A stretch of 64,000 bases of DNA, from assembly GCA_016946835.1 (NCBI GenBank), contig JACVTC010000047.1, forward strand, positions 918,501 through 982,500, read 5' to 3'. Positions 51,853 to 64,000 of the stretch are shown here, one piece after another (position 1 is the first letter of the stretch; every line of letters begins with the position of its first letter). Both the position numbers and the translations under genes were made by a program. Source of the DNA: Neocallimastix lanati (nom. inval.) (taxonomy: Eukaryota; Neocallimastigomycota; Neocallimastigomycetes; Neocallimastigales; Neocallimastigaceae). Under the pieces are notes generated by a model. The model did no database searches and was not told the DNA's origin. It saw only the letters and a program-made list of their open reading frames with translations.

Positions 51853-52633
51853 TTATATTAGTAAATTTAATTATCATAAAATATTTAATATATTATAAAA
51901 CATATGATATATAATATTTTTTATTTATATTATATTAATAATTAATAATTATTATTTTTTTTCATAAAAAAAAAAAAATGGAATAAAAATATCATATTAA
52001 TATCAATAATAATGATAATAATAATAAAAACATAAAAAAACAAAACAAAACAAAAAATAAAACGACTTTATCGTCATAATGATAATCTTATTTAATTTAT
52101 TTTTTTTAAAACAAAACAAAACAAAACAAAACAAAACAAAAAACAAACAAACAAATAATAACAAACAATTTTTTTTTTCTTATTTTTAAAAAAAAAGATA
52201 TGAAAAGTTTGTTCCAACATTTATTCCAGTTGCGTCTGTTCCACTTAATGGTTTTATTGCTTATTTAGCCGGTAGATTACCAGAATTTTTAGATTCACGT
52301 TTTGTTGTTAAAAATGAAGGAAGAGAAGGTAATAATCACATATATTAATTATATATTAAATATTATATATAATATATAATTTTCAAAAAAAAATTTTTTT
52401 TTTCACTTTAATATATTTAAAACTAATAAAAAATTTTTTTTATTTTTATAATTTATTTTTTGTTATTATATAACAATAATTAATAAATAATGAATGAATA
52501 AATAATAATCATATATTATATATCATCGTCATCATGACTTTTAGTGACAAGAGTTAAAAGTCAAGGAACAGTAAAAGTTAAATTAAATATTATTACTAAA
52601 GATCTTGAAAACTTTGGTTATATAAATAAATAA
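50289..52633 (+). CDS. B9D1: B9 domain-containing protein 1, transition-zone protein (6 exons, 196 aa)
   Basis: Component of the MKS/B9 complex at the ciliary transition zone, the gate between flagellum and cytoplasm. Exons are 50289-50339, 50856-50924, 51155-51305, 51707-51806, 52198-52328 and 52545-52633; phases 0, 0, 1, 2, 1 agree at every junction. The B9 domain fills the protein. Blocks shared with animal B9D1 are [80 protein letters not shown], the LAGRLPEF block, [12 protein letters not shown] and [12 protein letters not shown]. Length is close to the roughly 200 residues of the animal protein. A short Ser/Thr-rich insert (about residues 49-60) is extra. Several introns carry long T- or A-runs beside the splice sites. 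The protein is expected in flagellated zoospores. Confidence 0.93.
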
Positions 52634-53723
52634 AATTTTTACATTATTTATATGGAAGAAAAAAGAAAGAGAAAAAGTAAAAAAAAAAAAAAAGAAGTTA
52701 ATGTATTATTAAAAAAGAAAAGATAAAAGATTATTCTTTATATATTATTATTAAAAAATTTTTTTTTTTTAATTATCTATTAAAAGAAGGAAAAAAAAAA
52801 TTTTTTTATATATTACTAATATTACATTTTTATTTTTACTTTTAAAATTTTTTTTACTTTTAAAATTTTTTTAATTTTATTTTTTTTTTTATTATTATTA
52901 TTTTTTGTTGTTTTTGTTTTATACTTGCATATTAATTGTATATTATATATTATATCTAACCATTTATAAATTAATTTATACCCCTTTCTCTAATAAATAT
53001 ATAAGAATATATTTTTTAAAACTATTATTAATATTACTATAGTTTATAATTTTAAAATTTTTTTTTTGTTTTTCATGATCTATTCTCCTTTTAAAATAAA
53101 TGTACAATAATAATACTAATAAATAAATAAATAAATAAATAAAAAATTATTTTAATAAATAAAATAAATAATTAATTATATATAATAAAATAAATAATTT
53201 AATATATTATTATATAGATATATTATTATGTAGAGAGTAAAAAAAAGTATATATAATAAGATTTTTTAAATATTTTTAAAATGTTTCATTAATAATATAT
53301 ATTAAGATCAACCATTATTAAATAATAAATAAATATTTAATATTTAATTTTTAATATTTTTTTTTATTATTATTTTTAATATTTTTTTAATAAGTATAAT
53401 ATAAATAATTTTTTAAAAAAAAATAAAAAAAAGAAAAAGAAATATGAAATATTGATTTTAGATATATTAAGGGCAATAATATTACTATTACTTTTTTTTT
53501 TTTTTTTTTTTTTGTATTAAAAAAAGATAATTGAAAATATTAAAATTTTCGTTTATGAAATTTGGTTTATTTAAAATTATATTCACTTTTTTTTATTAAA
53601 TAAAGATAATTGAATATATAACAATTTTCTTTTATGCATTTTCGTTAATTGAAAATTATTTTTATTTTTTTATTAAAAAAATATTATCTCCTATATTCTA
53701 TATAATTTTCTATTTATATTTAA

Positions 53724-53761
<38 letters not shown>

Positions 53762-55899
53762 CTTTTATGCTGTATTGTAAAAAAACAATAAATAATATTG
53801 AAATATCAATTAATTTAATGTTTTTAGTTATAATAAAATTAATATTTATATTTAATAATATTTATAAGAATTAACATAAATTATTGAAAATTAAATATGT
53901 TTTATTTTCATTTTATTATAACAAATTCTATTTTAAAAAAGATAGACCATTATATATATATTATTTTAAAAAAATAAAATTAATTTTACAATTAATATAA
54001 CTTATAAAACTTTTTTTTTAATTGTTATATAAATATTTCGTAAAAATTAATGCGTTTAATTAAATATTATTAATATTAATATTAATATTTTTCATTTCAT
54101 TTCATTTCATTTGTATCTCTATTTTTTATTTTATTTTATTTTATTTTTATTTTGGAATGTGATTTATAAATTTTCATATTACTCAAATTATTTAAATAGA
54201 TATATATTTATGAAATATAACAATATTTCAATTATTTAATTACTTCTAAATAAATTAAAGCTTTTCTTATTATTTTCATTTTTTTTTTTCTAACTTATTA
54301 ATATACTATACAAATATTTTTTCTTTATTTCTATAGTATTAAGACATAAAAATTAAACATAAATTATTATTAATTATTTGTTAATATTTATAAAAATTGA
54401 ATATTAAACGTCATTTTTACAACTCTAAAAATTATTAATTACTAATAAATAAATATTTTGAAATTTGAATTTTTTGTTGTATCATTTCTTACAATACAAT
54501 AATTATTTTTTGTTTTAATAAATTATTTATTTCTTTTTAAAATATTATTATTATTACTTTTTCCTAATATTAAACAATATTACAATTATCTATTATTGTC
54601 TATTAATATTAATATTACTATTTATTATTTATTATTTGTTATTTTTTATATTATATTTATAATTTTTTTATTATTTATATTTTTTTTTTATTATTGTTGC
54701 AAATTTTAAATTTTAATACAAAATTTACTCTATTTATACAAAAAATAGTAATAAAATAATTTTTTATATAAAATTTTTTGGGGAAAACAATTTAATTTTT
54801 TTTTTATTATGAATCAACAAAATTTGTTGGGGAAAATCCTTTTCTATAGGATAAAGTTCACAATTATAATTATTAATTATTTTTTAATAATCATTTTAAA
54901 TTACAAAAAAAGAAAAAAAAAATACATATATTGTTAAATAAATTTAATATATTGTTATTTATATATTTCTAATTATATTATTTCCTGTTTTGTTTTTTAT
55001 TTATTTATTTTTTTCTTTCGTTCTTTTTTAATTAATATTACAAAAACACAACATGTTTCAAATTAAAAAGAAGAAAATAATATACATTAAATATATTACT
55101 ATATTATCCAATTCATTAAATTTTTTATTTCTATTATTGAAAAAAAAAAAAAAGAGTGAAAAAAGTTATATATATTTAAAGTGGTTGTCACCAAAATGAA
55201 TTAATCTTAATTAATGATATTAAATAAATAAAAAATAAAGAAAAAAAGAAGTATTCATCGGTAATGGAATTTCATTTTTAATTAAAACAATTCCTTAAAC
55301 AATATTTTAATTTATTTTATTTCGTTTTATTTTTTTATTTATTTCTTTTTCTTTATTATTATTTTTTTTTTTATGTTTTATTTTACATAATAATAGAGAA
55401 AATTAATTATACAGTAAAAAAAAAAATAAACAAATAAAAAATAAAAATAATTTTAATAAGTTATTGTTATAATTAAATATAATAAATATCAAATAAATAT
55501 CATTTTAATATTTACTTACGTTTATTAATGTCTAAAAAAATTTGAATTACTATTATCTATATCTTCTTATTATCTTATTATAAATATATATAAATTTAAA
55601 ATGATTAATTATTGAAATATAAGTTTGATCATTATTTCATATTAAACAATCATACAATATTATAAAATACATATATACTTTTTTTTGACTAGGAAGAGAA
55701 TATATTCTCACAGCTTTATTTATTAATTATTGAAAAATATTAATATATTGTATTAAGTTATAAATAAAGATAACAAAGAATTATAAAAAATGTTTCAAAT
55801 AAAAAATATTAAAAATAATATTTAATAAAAAATAAAGGAAAATAAATAGAAAATTTAAAAATTATTGTGGTATTGTGATATGAACAGATATTATTACCT
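52634..55899. other. Gene-free AT-rich intergenic region
   Basis: No coding signal is visible. It includes T-runs at about 53490-53512 and 53728-53758, a (TTTCA)n patch near 54092-54111 and poly(A)/(T) patches. The frames present translate only to Ile/Lys/Phe/Asn. Confidence 0.6.
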
Positions 55900-56110
55900 T
55901 CCAAAAATATTTAATAAAATAAAACAAAGAAAGTAACATCTGTAAAGTAGATAGTGTGGAGACCTCTAAACTCTCCCTCAAACCAAGAGAAATATTATCA
56001 AGAGATTCAATTTCTGTAGATTCGTTGTGTAAAGAACAATTATTACTATTTGTATAAGTTGTGCTAGGAGGACTAGTAATAGAGGCTCTTTTTTTTTTTT
56101 TTTTTTTTTA
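55900..56110 (-). other. Coding-like fragment, unassigned
   Basis: On the minus strand, from about 56090 to 55860, one frame stays open and has non-biased composition, for example CSLHNESTEIESLDNISLGL followed by a hydrophobic LSLFYFIKYFW. No start or clear acceptor other than an A-run before 'AG' is visible. It could be the C-terminal end of another LINE or an exon of an unrecognised gene. The T-run at 56091-56112 sits immediately upstream of it. Confidence 0.35.
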
Positions 56111-56119
56111 TATCGGTTT

Positions 56120-56197
56120 GATGTTGACTTTCTTGGTTATGAAGGGTTTTTTTTTCTTTTTTTTTTTTTTTTGATGTTGACTTTCTTGGTTATGAAG

Positions 56198-56227
<30 letters not shown>
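56120..56227. repeat. 27-bp duplication separated by T-runs
   Basis: The 27 bases starting 'gatgttgactttcttggtta' occur identically at 56120-56146 and 56173-56199, each followed by a T-run (the first with one C). With the T-runs at 56091-56112 and 56338-56366 this looks like serial poly(A)-tailed insertions, or slippage duplication, in minus orientation. Confidence 0.8.
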
Positions 56228-56232
<5 letters not shown>

Positions 56233-56336
56233 ATAGTCAAAGAGTAAATAAAGAGAGCTACTAACAACTGATAGAGTACTGGAAAAGGTAATCCGCAAGG
56301 CTAATCATATATGAAACATTATACCCTGAATTCAAT

Positions 56337-56337
<1 letters not shown>

Positions 56338-56369
<32 letters not shown>

Positions 56370-57070
56370 CTTAGAGAATAACTTTAATTTATAATAATAA
56401 TAAAATTACATGATTTAAATGAAAAAATAACAAATAAAATACATGAAATAAAATATTATATATTATAAAATTATAAAAGTGCGTTAGAAGCAATAGCTTC
56501 TAACTTTTTCCATTCCTCGATAATAACACCACGTCCATTATTGCGAGAAATAATTTCAGTATTAGTGTTATCTAACGAATCTGTATCAGTTCTTTCACTG
56601 GGAAATGAAAATCCATGCCTTATCATTTCGACGTCGACGCTCTTGACAACAGTAGATTCAACGGAATACCATTTCATAATCAATTTGAAATATCGACAAA
56701 TTAATGGTATTACGTTTGTAACTAATTGTCTTTGTTCCCCATCATTAAGTTTAATTTTTTCATATATTGAACGCCTGCCAAGAAGAGCACTCAATATAAA
56801 GTAATAAATATTATTATCATAATCCTTTTCTGAATCTAAAGAAACGTCCAAGGATTTTTGTTCAATTATCATTGCAAACTTCAAAAAGAGATCATCTAGA
56901 AAATGTAAAGATTTATTTCTTTAATTTTCCAATTTTTCACTGTCAGAGAAAAACTAGGTACACTAACACCACAACATGGGCAACATTTAAAGGAATCTTC
57001 TGAGACTATTTTTCTTTTAATGGAAATACTAATGTTGAATTCAATAATAAAACTTCTAAAAACAAACATT
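56338..57070 (-). mobile_element. LINE-type retrotransposon remnant (knuckle, C-terminus, poly(A))
   Basis: The minus strand from 57070 encodes a reverse-transcriptase-type zinc-knuckle remnant (SEDSFKCCPCCGV at about 56970-57010). A frameshift and a stop follow, then an open segment from about 56899 to 56471 with LDDLFLKFAMIIEQ, YYFILSALLGRRS and EEWKKLEAIASNALL, ending in TAA. The T-run at 56338-56366 is the poly(A) tail in this orientation. The arrangement (CPCC knuckle, then a '..YIY/YYF.L..LLG' segment, then end) parallels the remnant at 830-1393, so it is assigned to the same broad class. The RT domain is missing and the frame is broken, so it is inactive. Confidence 0.6.
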
Positions 57071-58040
57071 ACATATATATATTAAATATATAAACTTCAA
57101 TCCCGAGCCCATCCATTTTAATTTAATTTTATTATTTATTTATATTTTTTAATTTTAAAATAAAAATAAAATATAAATTAATAATGAATTAGTATATTTC
57201 AAAAAATTTTTTTTTAAAACAATTACTTTGGATGAAATATTCTTTCAAATTATATTTTTACATCATTAATAATTAATATTTATTTATATTTTATATTTTA
57301 TTTAATTTTTTATTTTATTTATTTATTTATTTTTTTTTTTAAATATATTTATATTAATTTATTTATATTTTATTTTTATTTAATTAAGTAAAAATTAAAA
57401 TCATTTTTTATTAAGAAAAAAAATCTGCCTTTCTATTAAACTTTTATTTTTTTCTAAATAAAAAAATAATATTAATTTAAACAATTTCATATTTCATTCT
57501 TTATTATTTTTTAGTAAATAATTTTCTATAAAAAATTTATATCCGTTATAAAAAAAAAATATATATATATATATTAATTATATTTTTTAATGTTCCAAAT
57601 ATAATAAAAAAAACTATTATTTTTTTACAAATTTTTGATTAAATATTAATAAAATAATTATATTTATTTTTATTCTTTCTATTAATAAATAATTATTTTA
57701 TCTTTTATTTAATAAAAAATTTAAAAATAAAAAATAAAAATTTTTTTTTTATAAATAAGAAACTTTTATGAAATTATATAATTATTTTCTATATTGTTTT
57801 GTAATAGTAATTATTATGTATCATATTATAAATGATTATATCTTTTTTTTTCTCTATTTTAACTTTTTTATTTTATTTTTACAATTTTTTTTTAACTTTT
57901 CATATTTCTTTTTTAAGATTTTTCTTTCCTTTTTTCTTTGTTTATTTTTGTTTATTTTACTTCTTGTTTTTATTATTTTTATGATATTATTTTAATTATT
58001 TTTTATGATATTATTTCTTTATATTTTGAATTTTAACTTT
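57071..58040. other. T-rich intergenic, 3' flank of the elongase gene
   Basis: No gene. The Phe/Leu/Ile-rich frame at about 57768-57995 is low-complexity translation. Confidence 0.6.
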
Positions 58041-58892
58041 TTAGTTAGCCTTCTTGGCAGCAGCAGCCTTCTTACCCTTAATCTTGTAAGTCTTAATAAA
58101 GAAGTCAATGAAAAGAACAAGGTAAGAAGAAATAAGGAACCAAGAAACAAGAGCAGTTCTATTATTCTTAGAGTAACATTGACCGTAAACTGGTAAGTTT
58201 ATGTTGTACTTGTTAACGAAGTAGTTGTAAGAAGCAAAGTTAATGACAAATAAGTCAAGAACGAATTGAACAATTTGGAAGGTAGTTAAGTATTGTTTCC
58301 ACCAGACTGGCTTCTTAATGATACTAGTACGAGCATAGTAATAATACATGATAACATGAATGAAAATATTAAGACAAATAACAAACCATGAAGAAGCAGC
58401 ACCACCATCTAATTCAACATAGCAAAGAATCATAGTGAAAGCGTGGTGATAAACATGTAAAAATTGTAACTTCTTCTTCTTTAATGCAAGGTAAACAGTA
58501 TCCATAAATTCATACCACTTGAATAAATAGTTAATGTAGTAAAGAATTTCAATTCCAGAAGCTGGATCACGAGCAGCTGGGTTACAAATAGAATAGTAAA
58601 AACCATGGTGATAAATCATTGGGATGATAATTTCCATGAATAAAGTAACAAGAATAGCGGAACCTACACAAAGTATACAGTTGTGTAAAAAGTTTAACCA
58701 CTTCAATCTAATTGGATTATGCTTTTTCATAATATGTTGAATAGAGAAAACAACAGTAAGATATAAAGCAAAACCAAATACAACTTCGTGAAGTTGTGAT
58801 AATGGAACGTTTCCTTGTTTGAAACGGAAATCATGTGGATCTTGACCAGTTAACTTTGTGAAAATGTTAGTAAAGATTGGTGTTAACAACAT
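58041..58892 (-). CDS. ELO-family fatty-acid elongase (intronless, 283 aa)
   Basis: 3-ketoacyl-CoA synthase of the ELO family, condensing malonyl-CoA with acyl-CoA in the ER membrane during very-long-chain or unsaturated fatty-acid elongation. The family signatures are present: KWYEFMDTVYLALKKK (about 125-140), the catalytic histidine box HVYHH (146-150), and NIFIHVIMYYYYA (175-187). About seven hydrophobic segments cover the protein. The tail is Lys/Ala-rich (KGKKAAAAKKAN), compatible with ER retention. Codon use is strongly biased to one codon per residue and the gene is visibly GC-richer than its flanks, suggesting high expression. Substrate length cannot be read from the sequence. The nearest yeast relatives are Elo1, Elo2 and Elo3. 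The start is the first ATG, preceded by an AT-rich promoter. Confidence 0.92.
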   Translation of the reverse strand: MLLTPIFTNIFTKLTGQDPHDFRFKQGNVPLSQLHEVVFGFALYLTVVFSIQHIMKKHNPIRLKWLNFLHNCILCVGSAILVTLFMEIIIPMIYHHGFYYSICNPAARDPASGIEILYYINYLFKWYEFMDTVYLALKKKKLQFLHVYHHAFTMILCYVELDGGAASSWFVICLNIFIHVIMYYYYARTSIIKKPVWWKQYLTTFQIVQFVLDLFVINFASYNYFVNKYNINLPVYGQCYSKNNRTALVSWFLISSYLVLFIDFFIKTYKIKGKKAAAAKKAN

Positions 58893-61800
58893 TTTTAATA
58901 ATTTAATTTAAGGTATAATTTTTATTCTAATATAATTATTATATTTATATTATTTAAAATAAATTATGCATTAATAAATATAATAAATTTTTCCTTTTAA
59001 TAGTATAAAAATACTATATATACATTTTTATATATATATCTTTTAAATTTTCCTACCTATAGAGATTAAACTTTTATATTTTAAATATTAATTTTTTTTA
59101 TATAAAATATACTTGAATTTTTATATATTTTATATATTTTTTATTTCTTTTTATTTTTAATTTTTAAAACAAACTTTTTTTTTTTTTAAAAAAAAAGGTA
59201 AGCACACTTTTTTGTTGTATTTATATTATTTTTTATTTATCTATTTATTTTTCTAATTATTTATTATTTATATATTATTTATGTATTTGTATTTATTTCT
59301 TAGTAATAATAAAAAATAAATATTTTTTTTTATTATACAATATTTATTTTGAAATACAGGAAGTTTTTTAATAAAGTTTTTTTATATTATTTTAATACAA
59401 AATATATTAGTAAATATAATCATTATATATTAATATAAAATCAATAAAAAATTTAATCCAAATATTAGATGTAATATATTAATTTATATGGTTAAATACT
59501 GTTTAATAAATCCTATCTTTTTACTTGAACATAGATTAAACTATTTAATGTAATATTAAAATTATTAATATTATATTAATTATTTATTAAAATATATTGA
59601 TTAATATATTGTTTATATTTTCAATATATTAAAATAATTATTTTTTATATTACTAATCTAATAATAATAAAAAAAAAAATAAATTAATAGAATTTATCAC
59701 CTATTTTTTCTTTTTTTCTTTTTTTTTATTATTAATATTATTATTATATTAATAATTAAATAAAATAATAAAACAAGTTAATATAAAATAAAAAAAAAAA
59801 TATATATATATATATTTATTTTATATTAAATAATAATAAAATAGAATTAATTCCATATTTTGTTATTTTGTTAATTATATATATATATATTTTTTTTTAA
59901 AATAACTATAATGTATATAAATATATATAATATTATATAATTAGTATTACTATATTATTATTTTATTATTACTATTACTATTACTATAATTGAAATTATA
60001 ACTATTATTGATTGTTAAAGATGCTACTTATATATATTCTAGCTCTATTGTGTTGTAGTTGATTTATATAATATAGATAAAATTAATTAATTTTAAAATT
60101 TTTATATGGTAATACAAACCAATGAAAATAAATAGGCAAAAGCATTAAGTATATTTCTTTTTTTCTTTCTCTAGGCTTATAATAAAAGATAATTATAAAG
60201 TATATCATTTGTAAATAAATTTTATATTTAAAAAAAAAAAGTATTAATGGTTACAAACGATTTAAATATAATAGTATCAGCTATTTTATTTATTAAATAT
60301 TAAATTACAGTAAATATTCCTTATTATAAAAAGTATTTATATTTATAATTTATATTTTATAATTCTATTGATTTTTATATATTTTATTATATATAATCTA
60401 GATTTTTCAAAAATTTAATGAATCATTAAAATATATTCTAAATTAATATTAAATATTTATTTATTTATTTATTTATTAAATTAAAATTTAAAAAATAAAT
60501 AAATAGATAAACAAATAAATAATATTCTATTAATGATATTTATTATTCAAATATTCAAATATTTTACTGATTTTAAAGATATTAACAATTAACTATTTAA
60601 TAAAATTTTAATCAATTTTTAATATTTTATAATTTACCTTTTTATATATATTTAAGCCTATTCCTTTAATTTATTTTTTTGCTTTGTATTTATATATTTA
60701 AAAAAATACAATAAATTATTTATATATAGAATATAATTCAATTCGGTTTGGCTAATATATAAACTATAAATATTTATTTATTTAAATTACTATAGGCAAG
60801 TATATTAGAGTATATTCATTTTAATAAAAACCGAAAAAAACTAAAATTCCAGTGTTAATTAAATTTAAATTAAATTTAATTTAATTTTATAGATGTAACA
60901 ATAAAAAAAAAAAGAAAAAAAAGATCAAATTATAAAAAAATTTTTTTTGTTTAAATAATTTAATTATTATTTCTTAAAGTTATTATATTACAAAATATAT
61001 TATAACATATATTATAATATAATTTATAATATAAAACAAATAATATTAATATCTAGTTGACTAAATAGAATTATATTGTTTAAAAATATATGATTAAAAT
61101 AATATATAATTCAATTTCATTATATTCAACAATATTGATTAATAATATTTTTTTTATTTTGCATGTGATTTTTTTTTGAAATGGAATTTTTTGAAAAATT
61201 TTTTTTTAAATAGATTTATATATATATTTTTTTATACAATTAAATAGTATAAAAAATAAAGTTTATAAATAAATATAAATAGGTTATATATTTTTATATT
61301 AATGTCTCTTTGAATATTAAATCCACAGTATTAATATATTGATTTATATACATTATCTTTTTATAATAGTAATTTCGCTTTTTATTGTAATATTAAATAG
61401 TGTTTTATGGTTTATCATAACTACTTATATATAAAATACTATTATCTATATAATAGTAATTAAAAAAATATATTAAAATAAATATATAAAAGACAATTAT
61501 GGACTTATTCTGAAATTGTGTAAATATTATGTAGAACTATAACTTGCTATATAAATATTTAATGAAAATTAAGAATTAAAGTTATATTTCAAGGTTTTTT
61601 CTAATTTTTGTATAATTAAATAACACTATAAACTTTAATTGCTTTTAAAAATAAAGTCTTTTTTATTTTTGTGGAGTCTTGATATATTTTATATATATAT
61701 ATTATAATACAAATTTTAATATTTTGAATTATTAAATTATAAATTAAAATTATTTAAATATTTTTTATTATGAATTTAAAGATGCTATTATTAAAAAGAG

Positions 61801-62751
61801 GGAATTACAAAAAAAACTTCAAAAAAAAAATTTTTTTTTTTGTAGATAATAATAAATGAAATAGATACAAGAGAGTAAATATACAAAAAAAAATGAAGTA
61901 AAGTAAATATATAAATATATAATGATAATAAAAATTTATAATATAATTGCTAATAGTGCAAAGAATCAATAATATTAAATATACCATATGGAATAGTGAT
62001 AATTATATATTCTTTAATAGTAGTAATTATGTAGTATAAAACACAAATATACAGTTTCACTAGGCAAAAGTAATTAAGAATAATCATTGAATAAATTAAA
62101 AACAAAAAAAAAAAAAAAAAAAAATAAATTATAATTATATTTATAAAAAAAATAAAAAAAAAATTAATAATTAAGATAATAATACCAATAATAATAAATA
62201 ATAATATTAATGGTTAGAGTAATAATTTTAATAAATGAATAAATTAAAAATAAATTTTTAATAATTAATAATAATAAAGTAATAAATATAATAATAATAA
62301 AAAAGAATTAATAAGAATTGCTATATTCTTTATTTTTTTATAATATTATTTTTTTAATTTTCTTTTATATTATTTTTATTTAAACTCTTCTCGTTTAATC
62401 ATATTTATATCTATAAAAAATTTTTTAAATCCTAATATTATTCGTTAATGTTAAAAAAAAAAAAAAAAAAAAGAGCTATATTAAAAAACTATATTAAAAA
62501 ATTAAAAAATTATATATATATTTAATACAAGTTTATTTAAATATATGTATATATATTTTTATAAATAAAATTATTGTATAAACTGTAATATAATTAACAA
62601 TATATTAATTTTTTTTGCTTCTATCTTAAAATAATCACATGATTTAATAGTTTAAGATACTATATTGTTATTTATTTATAATACTTTTTTTTAGTGCGCT
62701 TTGTTATGATTTTAAAGTTTGTTTTTTCTTGTCATTCAGAAGAATAATCAA

Positions 62752-62782
<31 letters not shown>

Positions 62783-63120
62783 AAATAACAATAGTAATAA
62801 TAATAAATAATAATAATAAATAATAATAAAGTATTATATAATAAATAGTAATAAAGTATTATATAATAATAATGATAAAAACAAAATAGCAATAATAATA
62901 AAATAACAAAATAACAACAATAATAATAATAAAAAAAAAAAAACTAGTTAATTTAAAATTGATAGTACTCATTAATAAATAATAATCAGTACTTATTATT
63001 AATCTAATAATAAATAATTTATATTCAAAAATCACTAATCATTAATCAATAGTATAAATAAATAGTAAAAAATAATTAAATAACTAAATAATAGCTTATA
63101 AATAACTCATAACTAATAAT
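58893..63120. other. Gene-free AT-rich intergenic region
   Basis: Over 4 kb with no exon detected. It contains (AAT)n clusters from about 62755 to 62930 that lead into the satellite, and A-runs at about 62104-62123 and 62452-62473. Confidence 0.6.
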
Positions 63121-63640
63121 CAATAAATAATAATAAATAATAAATAATAAATAATAAATAATAAATAATAATAAATAAATAATAAATAATAAATAATAAA
63201 TAAATAATAAATAATAAATAATAAATAATAAAATAATAAATAATAAATAATAAATAATAAATAATAAATAATAAATAATAAATAATAAAATAATAAATAA
63301 TAAATAATAAATAATAAATAATAAATAAATAATAAATAATAAATAATAAATAATAAATAATAAATAAATAATAAATAATAAATAATAAATAATAAATAAT
63401 AAAATAATAAATAATAAATAATAAATAATAAATAATAAATAATAAATAATAAATAATAAATAATAAATAATAAATAATAAATAATAAATAATAAATAATA
63501 AATAATAAATAATAAATAATAAATAATAAATAATAAATAATAAATAATAAATAATAAATAATAAATAATAAATAATAAATAATAAATAATAAATAATAAA
63601 TAATAATTAATAATTAATAAATAATAAATAATAAATAATA
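63120..63640. repeat. Satellite of AATA/AAT (7-bp 'aataata'-type) units
   Basis: About 520 bp of nearly uninterrupted AATAATA units, with occasional one-unit shifts (aaat or aaaat). It ends in aataattaataa variants before the ankyrin remnant. It is non-coding in every frame except as Asn/Lys/Ile runs between stops. Confidence 0.9.
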
Positions 63641-63689
63641 ATTTCTCATTTTATAATGTGAAAGCAGTGCTGGACTTTTATAATATAAA

Positions 63690-63955
63690 AAGTTAAATTG
63701 TTTAGTTAAACATGGAAAAATTATAAATAAATAAATAAATTTGGTATAATAAAGCACCAATATATAATGAATGTAGTTAATGAAAGTGGTAAAATATTTA
63801 GGAGTTTAGGAAAGATATAAATAAAGAATATGATGAATGTAAAATCCCATTATTTAATTTAATGGGAATGAAGCAATAATAAAATATATATAGTTGATGA
63901 AGAAGACATAAGTAAAGAAAATGTATATGGTAGAATACTATTATGCGTGATATGC
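63690..63955 (+). pseudogene. Decayed ankyrin-repeat gene fragment
   Basis: Three degraded ankyrin repeats can be followed across frames. The first has CLVKHGKIINK and INKFGI; the second KDINKEYDECKIPLFNL; the third YIVDEEDISKENVYGRILLCVIC. These fit the consensus ...YLVEHGADINKEN.YG.TPLF.A... repeated at about 33-residue spacing, a style abundant in anaerobic gut fungi. Several stops and frame changes interrupt it, so it is a relic. The original gene could have extended beyond the right edge. A T-run begins at 63959. Confidence 0.65.
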
Positions 63956-63963
63956 AGTTTTTT

Positions 63964-63994
<31 letters not shown>

Positions 63995-64000
63995 AATAAT
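63956..64000. other. Terminal T-run
   Basis: The window ends in T tracts interrupted by a single C, then TTTTAATAAT. Nothing coding is visible. Confidence 0.7.

Noticed and set aside
63120-63640. Telomere at the right end
   Set aside because: The units are AATA/AAT with no G-rich strand, and the sequence continues into a decayed gene, so it is an internal satellite.

Overview
The window is extremely AT-rich eukaryotic DNA: genes with many short GT...AG introns, TAA stops, asparagine-rich and lysine-rich proteins, long A/T homopolymers and (ATT)n, (TTTA)n and (AAAAT)n arrays. A Def1-type gene points to a fungus. B9D1 and a RIIAD1-like gene imply a flagellated cell. A decayed ankyrin array near the right end uses a repeat style common in anaerobic gut fungi. 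Together these suggest a zoosporic fungus, most likely Neocallimastigomycota. This is an inference; no rRNA or tRNA gene was found to confirm it.

Layout. 0-3 kb is a graveyard of 5'-truncated LINE-type retrotransposons with zinc-knuckle remnants and poly(A) tails, in both orientations. 3.3-4.7 kb (-): RNA-binding protein with three RRM-like folds (2 exons). 4.7-10.2 kb: no gene seen. 10.25-13.67 kb (-): DEF1-like CUE protein with a long disordered tail (7 exons, 890 aa). 16.5-19.5 kb (-): PHO8-like alkaline phosphatase (11 exons) with an apparent one-base deletion in exon 6. 19.9-26.25 kb (-): complete Ty1/copia element, 320-bp LTRs identical by eye, one intact 1865-codon gag-pol frame, inserted in an (ATT)n array. 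26.9-28.8 kb (-): intronless 633-aa unknown hydrophobic protein. 31.8-33.0 kb (+): 205-aa unknown protein with a myristoylation-type N-terminus. 36.9-38.9 kb (+): mitotic B-type cyclin (5 exons, 498 aa).

39.5-45.5 kb is a nested transposon region. A Mutator-like element (39828-43966) has long terminal inverted repeats, a 9-bp target duplication and a frame-shifted FLYWCH/MULE transposase. It sits inside a smaller inverted-repeat element, and related small elements lie to its right. 46.6-48.3 kb (-) and 50.3-52.6 kb (+) are two divergent flagellar genes, RIIAD1-like and B9D1. 55.9-57.1 kb holds further LINE debris. 58.0-58.9 kb (-) is an ELO fatty-acid elongase. The right end is a long satellite of AATA/AAT units followed by a decayed ankyrin-repeat gene.

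The cellular genes (cyclin, Def1-like factor, RRM protein, phosphatase, elongase, two flagellar proteins) are ordinary single-transcript eukaryotic genes, with no sign of operons. I built every exon model by hand from splice signals and reading-frame continuity. The 31 introns proposed all begin with GT and end with AG, and phases agree across every junction except the flagged deletion in the phosphatase.
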